Source of the DNA: Clavelina lepadiformis
Taxonomy: Eukaryota > Chordata > Ascidiacea > Aplousobranchia > Clavelinidae
Direction: 5' to 3'
Length of the DNA stretch: 64,000 nt
Assembly (NCBI RefSeq): GCF_947623445.1
Contig: NC_135241.1
Location: 4,528,501-4,592,500 of the forward strand
Part shown: in pieces, positions 34,829 through 47,865 of the stretch
How positions within the stretch are numbered: position 1 is the first letter of the stretch
How the letters are laid out: every line of letters starts with the position of its first letter
Made by a program: the position numbers and the translations under genes
Notes under the pieces: model-generated
Told to the model about the DNA's origin: nothing
Databases searched by the model: none
The model's input: the letters and a program-made list of their open reading frames with translations, nothing else

Positions 34829-37800
34829 ATGATGCTAAAGTTAAGAAAGATTGCATTTCTTCTTGCTGTTTTACTACTTGTTTCAAACAATTGCAAAGCA
34901 GAGGAAGACGATGTTGCAGGTAAGTTATATATTTAGGCTATTGTTGGAGATTGTGCTGAAATAAAGAGCGTATTATTCAATATGCTCTGAAAAATGACAC
35001 AATATTTCACGAGAATATGGGTTCTGTAGCCTGAGAATCACACCTGCATTACATTTTACTCCAACTGGAAAGTGCAGCAGTTTTCTACAAGAAATTTGTT
35101 TACTGTAAATCGATGTGAAGACAGCAAAGTTCGACATGCACTTTGAATTTTCATGCGTACTGATGCCACATTTTCCATTATGGTCTATCACTATTTTTTT
35201 AGCTATGCAGCAGCCCCTGGCTGCAGAGTATGGCAAGAGGACACCAAAGTTTTTTGGCCAAAACATTATTACTGAAACCGATGTCTCCAAAAAAAAGAGA
35301 CACAGATTTCTCCCCAATTTTTATCGTAAAGGGCTGTGCCTTGCCTATCACAAACGCCGGGCAGCCTTGGACCACGATTTGTAGTGCACACCAGCTGCTT
35401 CCCTGTACACCCGAGATGTCAGCAAAAACTACCATAATCTGCAGGCGAGCAGCAGCATGGGAAAACGTTTAGAATGTGTATTTTAAGTTAAATGCTGCTG
35501 TTTTCAGTAGTTGACTATTTGGCTGTTCTAAACCTACTTCGTACTGTTAGGTTGTCAACCATTTTCTTGTCATGAACCCCTCAAAAGAATTGTTGGGTCT
35601 CGTCCAAAATGTGATGTCCCAATTTTGGTAGCAGTTTTCTGGTATGCAATGCATTATGTTGTCGTGCATTTCCAATTTAGACCTTAAATTTCAAAGAGTA
35701 CAAACTCCCATGCATATCATTCTCAAAACTATATAGTTGAAATTCTAACTTTCTCAGGTTGTAAAATTTTTACTGAATTGTTGCTTTCCTACAGCCAGCC
35801 TTTTGCCAACCCATAATACGTTTTTGTATTGTCGAATGATTTGCTGTCATATTTTTGCAGTACTAAACCCCCTTCGCCTCGTATATATAAATATGCTGCT
35901 TTCAAAATAATGTTTCCATTAGCACACAGCAGAATTCCAACACTTTTTGTAACCGAGCAGATCAATGACTGTAATGTTAATGGGTGATTTCCCCCCACAA
36001 ATAAAGTACTCTCAAAGCATGCACATTTATGCACACAATTTATTTTATTTTTCCTCCCGAAAGTCAAACCTTTATGGTTTGTTTAATTGCAAGTCCTGTT
36101 ATGCCGACGTTTTAAATTTCAAATAGATCTATAGGTGAGATGACTTATACAGTTTGTTTACTTTCTTCATGTGCTACAGAAAAAGATGATGGCGAGTCAA
36201 AAGAAAGTCAAGTGCCTGTACAGGAAGGTGGCGTTTATGTTTTAACTGACGAAAACTTTGATGATTTTGTTGAGGGAAAAGAAGTTGTTTTGTTGGAATT
36301 TTATGCCCCCTGGTGCGGTCACTGCAAATCATTTGCACCAGAATATGAAGAAATTGCCAAAGTAAGCATACAAGTTATACACTTAGTAATTTTTTTTTTG
36401 CTTAAGTATAGGTGTCTTGGTTCGCAAATTGAGAATGCACTTTGTAGCTTATTTCAGGTTTGGAGTTGTAGTCTTCAGCATTTTAATGAAGAGTAGTTTT
36501 AAATGAATAACAATTGTAATAATTTTTTTAGTAAAATACTTCTTTGAACATAGGAACTTGAAGGAAAAGTTAACGTTGCAAAAATTGATGCCACTATCAG
36601 TAAGGAGCTGGCTTCCAAATATGAAGTACAGGGTTATCCGACTATTAAGATTTTGAAAAATGGTGAAGCAATTAAATATGACGGTCCACGTTCTAAGAAC
36701 GGTAAGTAAATTATCAATCTCCTTTGAAAAACTACAAGCAGCTCATGAATTTTTTTGTGTGCAGAAAAATGATATGATTACTGATAGTTTGGGTTAACTT
36801 TGCTTAATTATCAATTTGTATGATGGTAAACATAAGAAAATGTCTCTTGCCAGATATTATCAACCGTGTGTTGGAGCTTTCTGATCCAAACTGGAAGCCA
36901 CCACCAGAAGCAGTGATCACTCTTACTGAAGAAAATTTTGATTCGATTGTAGACAACGCTGACATAATCTTAGTTGAGTTTTATGCTCCCTGGTGTGGTC
37001 ATTGCAAGAAATTGGCACCGGAATACGAATCTGTCGCACAGGAGCTCAAGAAGCGTGACCCACCCATTCCCCTGGCTAAGGTGAAGCTCGTTGTATCCCA
37101 CTGAAAGTGCACGAGGTTTATTACTTGGCTTTGCAGTTTATAAACATTATTTTTGTTATTTTAGGTTGATGCGACGACTCAGCCTAAACTTGGTGAGAGG
37201 TTTGAGGTGACTGGATACCCTACCTTGAAGCTGTTTAGAAGAGGCAGAGCATATGAATATGGAGGCGGACGGGACAAGCAAGGTAACTTTTCTCCCCACA
37301 CGATATATTCGATGTGATGTGCCACAGCAATATGTTTTCAGTATGAACATTTGTTTACTAGGAATTATGAATTACATGCTTGAGCAAAGCAAGCCACCCT
37401 CTACGCCTGTGAACAGTGTTAAGACGATGCGAAACATGCTCCACCAAGCATCAGATGTAACGATTATCGGTTGCTTCAGTGGGGAAGATGACCCGGCCTT
37501 GGAAACTTTCCAAGTCGCAGGTGAGTATCAACGTGGTGTTAGAAGCCTGTGTAACATTGCAACAGTAGCTGTGGCAAATGTTTTTTGTTCTACATTTGCA
37601 TCGCACAGTCAAGTACAAGCATAAATAGTTGACGAATTGGCAAGTATGATTGACAGAGGATACTCATAAGTCAAGGCTTTTCAGTCGTTTATTTTCACTT
37701 TGTCTGTGGCCAATACTCAGCAACATGCCGCGACAATGTTCTACTTTACAGGTAACAGTCTTCGTTCTGAATACAACTTCCATCATACATTCGTTGGTGA

Positions 37801-39897
37801 CGTCATGAAGGACATTGGTGCTCAAGTTGGTGACATCAAGCTGTTCCACCCTGAGAGATTTCAATCAAAATATGAGAAAAAAGAGTACAAGTTAAAAATA
37901 ATTGTAAGCATTAACTTGACTATTGTAAATGTTGAAGTAATATTTTTGTTTTTCTAGTACGTCCTTGCTCTACTCAATGTTGCATGAAGCTTGCTGTTTG
38001 CCTATGCAACATTTTTGTGAAACCTTAGTGAACACAGCACTGTTTTAAATATACCAAATACTTTTAGTCAATGGCTTTATGTTTCTGTTACAATAAATAA
38101 TCACTACTTTTGCCAATTTCACAGGAAGATACCACCAAAGCAGATTTGGAGAAGTTTTACAAGGAGCATGCCGTTCCATTGGTTGGTCACAGAACTCGTG
38201 ACAACATGAACAAGCGATACACGCAACGCCCTCTTGTGGTTGTTTATTACGGAGTTGACTTCAGTTTTGATTACAGGTATTCACTGTAGAATTAGTTTCC
38301 TTAAAAAGTAAATTATCTTCATTTTTTCCCAGACCTCTGTGGCACGTAGGTGTTAATGTTTGCTTAAATTAATAAATGGTGAAACGTGATTATTTAGAGT
38401 TCAGTGCGTAAAGCAGTTAACTATTAATTTCTGCAGAAAAGCAACCCAGATGTGGAGAGCCAAAGTACTTGAGGTTGCTAATGAAATGAAGTCGGTTACG
38501 TTTGCCATTGCAAGTGAAGACGAATTCCAAGGTATAATATCATAGTTTTGACCAGAATTGGCCTGTTTTGTACTGACCTATCAATTTTTGTTTATCCTTG
38601 TGCCGGATTAACCAACCATGGGATGATCTATGGCTAATGCTTAGCAGGGTCCTCCAATTTTCGTTTTTCGGTAGTCATTTAAACTGTTTTAAAGCTATTT
38701 TTATAAAATTAAGAAACACTAGTGTCTACGTTTAAACTCTATAAGTACAGTACTAGGTGAGGCGGTTAACACTGTAACATGAAAAAGTGGCATTTGTCAC
38801 TTCGTTGATCCAGTCCTAGATTTGGTAGTTCTGGATTTAAGTTCGCCACTTACAAAAACATGTTCCTGTGTTACAAAATTCTGTAGAGGAACTGAAGAAA
38901 GTTGGATTGGAAGATTCGCCGGAGGAAATAAATGTGATTGCATACGATGATAACGATCGAAAGTATCCCATGGAACCAAATGATGAATTTGATGCAGATG
39001 TCTTGAGAGAATTTGTTCAGGATTTCCAAGCTGGTAATTATGTTTGTTGTAAATAGGTTACCAGGTATACTTTGACTAATCACTGCTCATCCAACTTTTG
39101 CTTTGGTTGAAATAAAATTTTTGTTTAGTGTCAGCATAGAGCTAGGACTGTAAGTATTACCTTCAGTTTAGTTGTACTATAGTGTTGGTAATACTAATGA
39201 CCCCATTTACTACTCAATCTTAGCACGTTCACCTCTTCTATCAAAAGGTTTTCGGTTTAACCACTATTCATGACATTTCTCCTTCAGGTAAAATCAAGCC
39301 AAAATTCAAGTCTGCTCCAAAACCAAAGAAGAACAGTGGACCAGTGAAAGTTATTGTTGCTGACACATTTGACCAAATTGTGATGAAGGACGATACAAAT
39401 GTTTTGGTCGAGTTCTATGCACCTTGGTGTGGCCACTGTAAGAAACTGGAGCCTGTTTATAAGAAACTTGGCAAAAAATTCAAAGTAAGTTTTCCATCAA
39501 GCGTGTGTAATGTGTATATCTGATGTTGCTTTGCTCTGTATATGCTGTGATACTTCATTTGCTAAAACCGGAACTTGTTTGCAAAGTTTTTTATCAGTTG
39601 TGTAAGGTATTTTCACCTGCCAGTCATTCAATGAACCGTTTCAGAGAAGAGCATGCACTTCTTAATTTCTAACTCCTTTCACAGGACAACGAAAAAGTCG
39701 TGATAGCAAAAATGGACGCCACCGCCAACGACGTGCCTCACAACGCTTACAAGGTCGAAGGCTTTCCCACTATTTATTGGGCACCGGCTGGTTCCAAACA
39801 ATCACCGCTAAAGTATGAAGGCGCTAGAGAGTTAGATGACCTTGTCAAATACATCAACGAAAACACGTCATCGGGGTCAAGCAAGGACGAGCTGTAG
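34829..39897 (+). CDS. PDIA4: Protein disulfide isomerase A4 (ERp72)
   Basis: Twelve exons join in phase: 34829-34919, 36180-36361, 36554-36701, 36854-37080, 37165-37282, 37362-37520, 37752-37903, 38125-38276, 38437-38531, 38887-39033, 39288-39484 and 39685-39897. The product is 626 residues; human PDIA4 is of similar size. It starts with a signal peptide ([18 protein letters not shown]), then has three thioredoxin a-type domains. Each carries the active site WCGHC, with first cysteines at C76, C188 and C538, and two inactive b-type domains lie between the second and third. It ends in the ER-retrieval signal KDEL. The a-a-b-b'-a order with three CGHC sites is diagnostic of PDIA4. It forms, breaks and rearranges disulfides during folding in the ER lumen. 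All introns are GT-AG. The gene looks intact. Confidence 0.96.
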
Positions 39898-40632
39898 ATG
39901 TCCCCCAATCCGTGCATAGTAACAAATTTGAATACAGTTTATTTTATGAAAGTAAGTATTTACCAAAAAACACTTACGTCTTTTTCCTATCCATCAAAAC
40001 CCTTATTACACCCCCTTTGTTCAAAAGCGAATGCAATAAGCTTATTTAACGTGATTTGCGTGAAGCAATATGTTGTTACACAGTATGAAGCAGTTTACCG
40101 TACACTCAATGTTCGTCTACCGAGTTGTGTTAAATTGTCGTTGAAGTTTCTTTGATTTGTTGCAAAATATAGTTTCAAATGCAACCGTCATGGTTCGCTC
40201 ACTGAGTATGTGATTTTGTTTCGGGAAACCGCCGAATACCGGCTCATGATCGTGATATAATACACGTTGGTTCTCCACAAAACAGTGAGTATTTTTGTAC
40301 AGCCTTGTTAAAACGTTAGTTAGGTAGCATTAACCGCACCGAGGAATTAAAATTGCTCAAAGAGGGACACAAGTGGACAAATCTGCAACAAAACCACTTT
40401 TGCCAAGAGTGATTGAAAGTCCATCAAAATCGTCAGTGCCTTTTGAACTTAGTTGTGCTCCAGTGAGACATGTGGTACATCAGCGTAAGGAGTAGACCCG
40501 AAGATCACACCCAAAACCCCATTTTGGCCCCAATGTAGTTTTTTAGCAAAGCACGGTCATTATATGGTGTGCATCAGTGTACGTTTAGCGTGAACTGTTT
40601 TATTTTAACATATTTTGCAACAGCCTACGGAA
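39898..40632. other. 3' flank of PDIA4
   Basis: Holds the 3' untranslated region. No further gene or repeat is supported. Confidence 0.5.
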
Positions 40633-40909
40633 ATGACGTCAAAAAGAAGGTATATTCTGTTTGTGTTTTCACTTGATTGATCTAGATTGTAGAGCCATTC
40701 TTTTTCCGACCCGTACATTAGCTGTCACTTCTGTAATAACTAATAATGTCAAAGTTTTCGGTGATTTTGAGGTTCTCTATAGTTTTACAAAAGCCGACTT
40801 ACAATCATCTCATGAAGACGGAGGAGTGTTAAAGTTTACTACTGCGAAGCTTCTTGGAATACGCTTAACAGGCATCAAAAAAGAAAGAGTCGTCGTTACC
40901 CTGAGATAA
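40633..40909 (+). CDS. Hypothetical small reading frame
   Basis: An open stretch at 40693-40909 reads TLAVTSVITNNVKVFGDFEV and ends GIKKERVVVTLR. It could be joined to ATG at 40633 (exon 40633-40649) across a 43-bp GT-AG gap, giving about 78 residues. That intron would be unusually short. I recognise no domain. It lies next to an X-box-like site at 40966. Low confidence. Confidence 0.2.
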
Positions 40910-40965
40910 CCTGACTCTTACCAAAGTTCCATGTTCTTTTCGGCTAGCATTGCGTGCAGACCAAC

Positions 40966-40979
40966 GTTGCCATGGAGAC
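40966..40979. promoter_or_regulatory. X-box (RFX-type) motif
   Basis: GTTGCCATGGAGAC closely matches the near-palindromic RFX-factor X-box (GTnnCCATGGnAAC type). It lies just upstream, on the minus strand, of a short frame MLAEKNMELW with a GTAAGAG donor at 40921. It may mark a promoter of a ciliary gene whose remaining exons I could not identify. Confidence 0.4.
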
Positions 40980-41657
40980 GATAAACAGCTGTTACCCAAC
41001 GTCTTGATGACAGATCAAAGAGTTCTTTGGAGGTCAGATTACAGACTATTATACAGATATTAGACTGCGCGTTATAAAAAAACGCCTGTACTAGTACAAC
41101 ACACTCTGTCACGAGCACCTCAACCCGACGTAAGCCAGCAACTGACTGCACTGATCTTCTGTGTGCCCTTTCACAACACGAAACTACTTTATTTGCATGG
41201 TTACTTTATAAGTGAAATCAACGAATAATCCACCAAATCACAATTCAATCTCAGAATCTTGTTATGTTACGCATATGAAAAAGTAAATCAACACAAAAAA
41301 GTGCAAAATCTACACCTAAAATAAACAAAAATGCTACAAAAAGCGAAAATGTGTAGAAAACGTTAATTTAGCTAGGCTTCAACTCTTACGATAATACAAT
41401 CATATTGGTGCATATAACTATTTTCAATAACAGTGAACTTGCAGGTGGAATATGAGCTGGTAAGTACATACTTTTAACTTTGTCAGAAACTGCATAAATT
41501 GATATGGAAAAGGTATATTTGGTAAGACACATAAATTTCAATTTGAAAATGTAGAAATTGTGTAAACCCAGCTTGAACAGATTGTGTGAATACTAACCCA
41601 CACAACTAGTACATAGACAAAAATGGAAGGAATCACAGTATACTGTATAACACATCA

Positions 41658-44462
41658 TTAACCTGACAGAAAAGGTGAGCTTTCAAAGTCACCACTTGAG
41701 TACACTAAAGCATCACAAACAATTTCCTTTTTGTGAGAATGTCCGTTGATCAAAACTTTGCCATTTCTACAGGGACTGCTTGTCGACCCATTCCTAATTG
41801 TTGTGCCCGATAGTTTTTCTTTCGAGTTCTTCGTAGACTGACCAGTTAAACTTTTTGTGAATCGATGCCTAAACATTCAAGTGATGTTACAGCTAAAAAT
41901 TAGCATAATACTGATCTAACATAGGTTGCATTAATGAAATTAAAGGCTCATGTGCTGGTATCAGGGCCCGATTTGGGGGGTTGGGGAAAAGGGGGCCGGG
42001 CCCCCGCCAATTTGTTGGCCAACTACACTGTGTTAAAAATGAGCAAAAATAAACTGATGTATTACGTAAAAATACTCACGATACACAAAACTTTTGCGCC
42101 TCACACATTTTGGGCGTGGTGGACATGTTTGGGAATTTCAAAACCGCTTTTTGGCTCCGCTCAACGCAACCCTAAATACGCCACTGCATGCTAACTATAC
42201 ACAGTTTTAGTTGACGCAATATTACACTGACGTTATTCGAATTCTTTATCGATTGAACAATAACAGCAGCTGACTAGTTTAATTAGGTCTACAAAAATGT
42301 GTTGAAGTTAATAAAGCTAAACTTGGCACATATGTGCTTCAATTATATATTAATAATAGGGCCCCCACCTATGCTGGACCCCAAGTCACTCCACTATGCA
42401 AATCTGGCAATGGCTGGTATGCTAAAAATGAAGGTACTGGTAACTACTTTGAAAAAATGCATATGTATGAAATGTTACCTGGCAAAGGAGAGGATTTGGA
42501 ACAAGAAAAAGCAATTCACACAGTATAAAGAAAATCCTCCGACTTTGACTATGACTGGGGACTTTGACGATTGAAGAACGGAAAACATGAGGTAACCACC
42601 TGTAAGTAAAATGGATATTATACAGATTTTAATGAAAAGATGTGAGGAAAATAAACATCAGCTATGAAATTTACCTACTCCGATCCGCACCCCAATAAAC
42701 AGAGCTACAAATAGATAGTCGATTATTAAGCCAACATATGTGCCACTGTAAACATTGTGCTCTTTCATAAACCAACGGATCTGAAAATTTTGAAGATTTT
42801 TGGTCAGGACAAAATATAAACTTAAAATTGATTACCAGGTGTGAAGTAGCAGTCAATTACATTTCACTGAATTCCAATACAGGCAGATAAAAATAACTTT
42901 AACTTACATTCAAGAAAACGGAAGTAACCTCACTACCAAATATAGTTGTAACCACTTCTATCCCAGAGACACCGAGGCATAGACACACGATCATGAAGGA
43001 AACACTAATTACATGGTGAAGTAACATTACTGGCCCTTCACTTTGATGATATAAACACCTAATATAAATTTGAAGAGGTATTATAACAGAAAATTGGCAT
43101 AAAAAATGGCAACATCTGAGTATGCTTTGAATTTGACCAATTTGAGTCACAAAAGGATAAAATTTGGAACGTCCAATTCAATTGTATACATATAAATGTT
43201 TAGTCTAATTAATAATTATTTCTTATATTTAACTTAAATTGAAAATTTAACATTTCTTTTCATTTTTAAAGCTAAAACTCAAGTCAAATAAACAGGTAAC
43301 AAGTTAACAAAAAAGACATTGTTTGCAACGTGATGGTGGTGCAACTTGCTGAGATTAAACTTGGTTTAGTGACAGACATAAGTGTAGCGATCATCCAGAT
43401 GCTGGTTACTTGGGTTTATTAACTGTGTTTAGTTTACATATGTTATTGCTTGACAACCTACACATTATTGAAGTAGCTTGTCAATTAGAAATTAATCTAA
43501 AATAATTCGAAACAGCAAAATAGTTGTACAAAAACATCTTCAGGCTCTAAACATAACCATATTTGAATGAGGAGCAGTGCAAGTTGATGAGACATATTCA
43601 TTCAGATTTTTAGTTTTTAAGAACATATTAAAGATAAAATATATTTTTAATACAGTATATATTCCAAAAATGCTGTTAGGCAGTAAAAAAGATAGATAAA
43701 GTTAAATTCAAATAAAAACGTGATTATATACCTATAAATGACATTTTTAATAAAATTCAGCATACATACTTTTATAACATACCATGCAAAGTCATAGAGG
43801 AAGTATCCCAGCGAAACAGTGATAATAAACAATTGTTCCGGACTGTTGGGAGTACCTGACATAATTTCACGGTGGTTAAAACCAACCAAACCACTTGTGT
43901 ACAAATGTAGTTACAGTACACATGATACAATAGCAAATGTTGCAAAACAAACAAACATCTATATATACAATGGTAAACAAATAAATGAACCGGTTAATCA
44001 TAGCAGATTACGGGACAAGCCTTCCTTAATTTACAATTAAATGAGATTTTAATGTACTGTAATTAAACTTAAAATATTAAATTAGTATACACTCAAATAC
44101 ATATCAAGCAAATTTAGGTTCTCAAGTGCCATTTGATTTTGTTAAACAAAACCAACTTTTAGTAACTGTGTCATAATGTTATAAACTAAATTAAGCAACA
44201 TAGTTATGAAACTTTATTGCTTGGTGCTGATATAAGTAGATTCAAGATTCCTTGGTGTCAACTTATGTAGTATATGTTTGTGTTTGCACGAACTCAAACA
44301 ATTACTCCTTTCAGCGCATCTCCGATTCATAGCCTACCTCATTTACCTGAAATAGTGAAAGGATTTGTTCCATAAAAGAATGATATGTAGCATGAAGATA
44401 TGGTGATAGTTGTTGCGTGGACTAAAGTTACAATCCTGCAGTTATACTCCGCTCCTTTACTT
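41658..44462 (-). CDS. TLCD5: TLC domain-containing protein 5 (TMEM136-like), partial model
   Basis: Exons found: 44462-44347 ([18 protein letters not shown]), 43855-43783 ([20 protein letters not shown]), 43058-42908 ([28 protein letters not shown]), 42780-42675 ([26 protein letters not shown]), and a probable last exon from about 41866 to 41658 ([14 protein letters not shown]). The first four join in consistent phase and match vertebrate TLCD5/TMEM136 (LGYFIFDLGW, FQSEGALMLAHH, FGSELT, VDFLFVALFTGVRIGVG). TLC-domain proteins are multipass membrane proteins, some acting on lipids; TLCD5's own role is poorly known. The first exon and the exon for the last TM helix were not found, so the gene is incomplete here or those exons are too diverged. 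A hAT element occupies part of the intron before the last exon. Confidence 0.85.
41962..42412. mobile_element. hAT-like element in TLCD5 intron
   Basis: A perfect 8-bp direct repeat GCTGGTAT (41954-41961 and 42413-42420) bounds a 451-bp element. Its left end CAGGGCCCGATTTG and the reverse complement of its right end, CATTGCCAGATTTG, share 11 of 14 bases. GGGCCCCC blocks lie near both ends. A second hAT-like terminus (CCTAAATACGCCACTG, ending 42185) suggests a nested or composite element. Confidence 0.7.
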
Positions 44463-45686
44463 CTACATTTGAAATTCACATGAAAAATATATACAGCTGC
44501 TGTGAATGGAAAGTAAACTTCTCTAACCTGTATATGGCAAAAATGCACAGTCTAACTGAAAAGCAGAAAATACCTTAATATCTTGCAGCTTGTATGATAT
44601 AAAGTGAACCACATCAATGTCCAACCAAGTACACGCTGAGCGAGATGATCCATCTTCAGTGTGTATGTGTGGTTTATTATCAATCTCAGCTATTACACTC
44701 GGTATGTACTGAGTACTGGTACTACCAAAAGATATCATAACATGGAAACATATATACACTTTGATCTAACAAGCAAAGTAGAATAGAACCAATTAAATAT
44801 GACTGAAATGTGAAATTTCTAATTTACTTTGTTGCCATCAGTATTATGATATTTTTGCAGTTTCAAAATTATGACAAACTTATTTCATCAAGTTCCAGGG
44901 AAACCTAATTCATAAAAAACCTTTAAGGCAGTAAGCTAAGTCACAATGAAGTTACAAATTGAATCGAGAAATAAGAATTCTGCATTAAGCAAAACCCTCC
45001 AAAACAAAGTCAAATAGCAACCCATCCACTGAAATTGTAACTAACTATTAACTGTGTAACGAAAGGATGATGTTGTGCTGGAGCTTAATAGTTGAACTAT
45101 CTCACTGTCGATTTGCAGTTTGTCATACTCCTATAGCTATGACTATGTGATAATGTGAACTTGGTATTGACCATAATTGAAAGTGTGGCAACCGCACGCA
45201 CGAGATTCATTAACGTGAAAGCGGAACTTTTTTATCTTCACTTTGATTTATAATACATAAAAAAAAGGAAAAAATTTCTTGATCGCCAAATTATAAGAAA
45301 TATACAAAGAATTTAGCCTTCAATGTACGCCATCAAGCCAAAATTTGCGCCTTTGCACAATTTCACACAAGATTTCTCGTCGAAAACAGCCGTACTTTTT
45401 AGTTTGGCCTATTGCTGTATTGATTGAGCTAGAGCCTGGAAGAACCGGTGTCGTACCAAATTTGTTCCGGTGTAGGCCTAGTACCAAAACCTGTACCCCA
45501 TTGTGACGTTATAAATTCAAATCGAATTATGGTTTTTACTCTGCAGAAAAGGAGCTGTAACCTGAACAGCGACTAGTGCAGTTGGGATATTAAACACTTC
45601 ATTGTCCTCCATTTCTTCAAGGGCCTGAGATCTTCTCGGTAACTTCTAACAAGACGAGAGTTATGAAGGATATCAATACGGTTGAC
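44463..45686. other. Upstream flank of TLCD5-like gene
   Basis: Should contain the missing first exon or promoter. A minus frame at 44759-44523 has no TLC similarity and its donor phase does not fit the next exon. Near 45440-45525 there is a copy of a small dispersed repeat (see 47893 and 48146). Confidence 0.4.
45440..45525. repeat. Dispersed short repeat with CATTGTGACGT core
   Basis: The blocks GGTGTCGTACCAAATTTGTT and CAAAACCTGT..CATTGTGACGT recur in opposite orientation at about 47893-47925 and 48146-48180. Three related copies in 3 kb indicate a small repeat family of unknown type. Confidence 0.5.
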
Positions 45687-46406
45687 CAGGGTTGCCAGGT
45701 AATTCGGAAAGATCTCGGACACTGTGTTAGTCTGAAACTCGGACATTTTAGAACAAATTGTGAATATGAAATATGAACAAACAAAAATATGCTTTAAAAA
45801 ATATGAACAAACAAAAATATGCTTTATTTGTGGTTCAACATTTCACAAGCAGCAATTTACATGTCGTAAAAAAATAACCGTTGCCACAGAATAGTAAGTT
45901 ACACAGTTATGAATATTATGACTAAAGAGGAAACGAACACTGAAAATACGTATCAAGCGACAAACCGACGAATGTTAAAGGCTAAACTGTTGATTCTTAA
46001 TATTTAAGCAATGCTCTATTGTCTATATCTCATACAACAGACAGCGGTAACGTAAGAAAAGTTAATCAGGCACTAAAGCAGGGGTCACCAAACTACGGCC
46101 CACGACATTAGTTTGCCCGGCCTGCCTCACTACCACACTTGCGCTTATTGTATTGTAGCCTAACTGAACAAAGCTGGCAATGCCAAGTTGAGGATACTGT
46201 TGGAGATACGTTGGGGATGTGTTGCGGATAAAGAGCAAACAAGCTGCTTTGCTTTGAAATCAAATCTGAAAGTGGCCAATTAAATTCGGCCAAATTAGGA
46301 AAAAAAATTAAGTGCCCAAATGATTTGCTAACCGTTCGGACAAAGTAGTTAAAATTAGGACAATTTATTGTTTTTTCTCCAAATTTTAGGCCACCTGGCA
46401 ACACTG
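45687..46406. mobile_element. hAT-like element (CAGGGTTGCCAGGT ends), composite
   Basis: The left end CAGGGTTGCCAGGT and right end ACCTGGCAACACTG form inverted repeats within a perfect 8-bp duplication CGGTTGAC (45679-45686 and 46407-46414). The 720 bp contain a roughly 28-bp tandem duplication at 45773-45823 and, from 46079, the left end of another hAT element. No transposase domain was recognised. Confidence 0.85.
46079..46140. mobile_element. Left terminus of a nested hAT element
   Basis: CAGGGGTCACCAAACTACGG followed by CCCACGA..GCCCGGCCTG is a characteristic hAT terminus (compare 58381). It lies inside the element 45687-46406. A matching right end and target duplication were not found, so this is a fragment. 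Confidence 0.5.
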
Positions 46407-46519
46407 CGGTTGACTGTTGAGTAAAATATAGTTGTTTGTTAGTTTAAGTTTATTCATAGTTATTTGTTTGACTGTTGAGTGTAAGCTGGACCGCTTACAC
46501 AGTTATTATGAAGATGTTT

Positions 46520-47865
46520 ATGACAAATTTTAGTTCGCTTGTGCACTGCTTGTGTGAAGTATTACACAATAAACTCATCTGTCATAAAGACCGCATATGT
46601 TGGCGGTAATTGTTTGAATATGAGCGAGGACGATTGATGGTTGATAACTTGTTTTACTTCTGCTTCGATGATATGAGTTTTCATTTCTCAAATTGCGTGA
46701 CTATGCTGTTAGTTGCTTGATTCTGTCTATACAAATTACTAAATGATAAAGTTCCCATTTTTATTTATTATAACACAATTAAAAGGCTTTCACCTTCGGG
46801 CAAATCTTGCTGAATGTTACATCGCGCTCAGTAACCAGTGAAATTGATCACGTAAAAAGGAAGGATTGTAAACATTGCATCGATATATATATGGCACACC
46901 AGTTCAAGCGAGGTAATTTATCTGACGTCATTAAGGAAAACTCAAGTCTGGTAAACAACTGAATTCCAAGATCCCAAATTAAATTCCAAACATCTCGAAA
47001 ACAACTCGTGACTCGTGACGTAATCGTCACATAGCCTTCCTTCTCAGAGTAAAGCTTGCCTGAAATGAAATTGAAGGCAACCTTTACTCGAAAAAATTAT
47101 GTCTTTGATTAAAATATTTATCACGGTCATTAAAACAAGAATTTAGTACAGTACAATGACAGAGCTCGGTAAATATAACAAATATCAATACACCATTTCA
47201 CTTGAAATACAAAACATGAGACATAAGCTTACAGAAGTGTCGCAGTCCCTTGCGTGTCGAAGGTAAAAAAAAATGAGCGATCACGTCTGCGTGTGTCGTT
47301 CCGCGGCTGTAGCAAACTTGTTCGCGGTAGGAAGATGCAGTTTGTTGCGATGTCCAGTGGACTTTGTTTCTTGATGAGTAAAAAATATATACAATAGTTT
47401 GCTCATGCTCTTGGAGATGTATAACACGTTGGTTAGGCGATCAAAACTTCATCACATCAACCAGGTATCAATGCCATTAGTTCTGTTGTTTTCGAATTAG
47501 TCTGGTTGCTGATATTGTAGATGGAATGTCTCGAAAACTTCCTCCTTGACTAGCGTTCGTAGTTGGCTGATCTTGCTGTTGAAACTTGGTCATCAAAACT
47601 TCATTAATAGCTGGTAACACTCTTTCTCGCTCAATGTGCAACTAACTCAGCAATTTCGAACTTATCAGGGCACCAATTTATGACAAATTTTAGTTCGCTT
47701 GAGCACTACTTGTGAAGTATTACACAATAAACTCATCTGTCATAAAGACCGCATATGTTGGCAATAATTGTTTGAATATGAGCGAGGACGATTGATGGTT
47801 GATAACTTGTTTTACTTCTGCTTCGATGATATGAGTTTTCATTTCTCAAATTGCGTGACTATATT
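46520..47865 (-). mobile_element. LTR-retrotransposon-like fossil, internally deleted
   Basis: Two direct repeats of about 187 bp (46520-46706 and 47680-47865, highly similar) flank about 970 bp. Read on the minus strand, the bases just inside the right-hand repeat are TTGGTGCCCTGATAAG, which resembles a tRNA primer-binding site. This suggests a 5' LTR at right and a 3' LTR at left. Only a short internal remnant is present and no polymerase is visible, so the element is broken. The similar repeats suggest a fairly young insertion. A simple segmental duplication is the alternative. Confidence 0.45.

Noticed and set aside
35115-35472. Open frames on both strands in the first PDIA4 intron
   Set aside because: They lie inside an intron of a well-supported gene and show no recognisable domain.
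44523-44759. Minus-strand frame with a plausible donor upstream of the TLCD5 exons
   Set aside because: Its donor is phase 0 while the next TLCD5 exon needs phase 2, and it has no TM helix or TLCD5 similarity.
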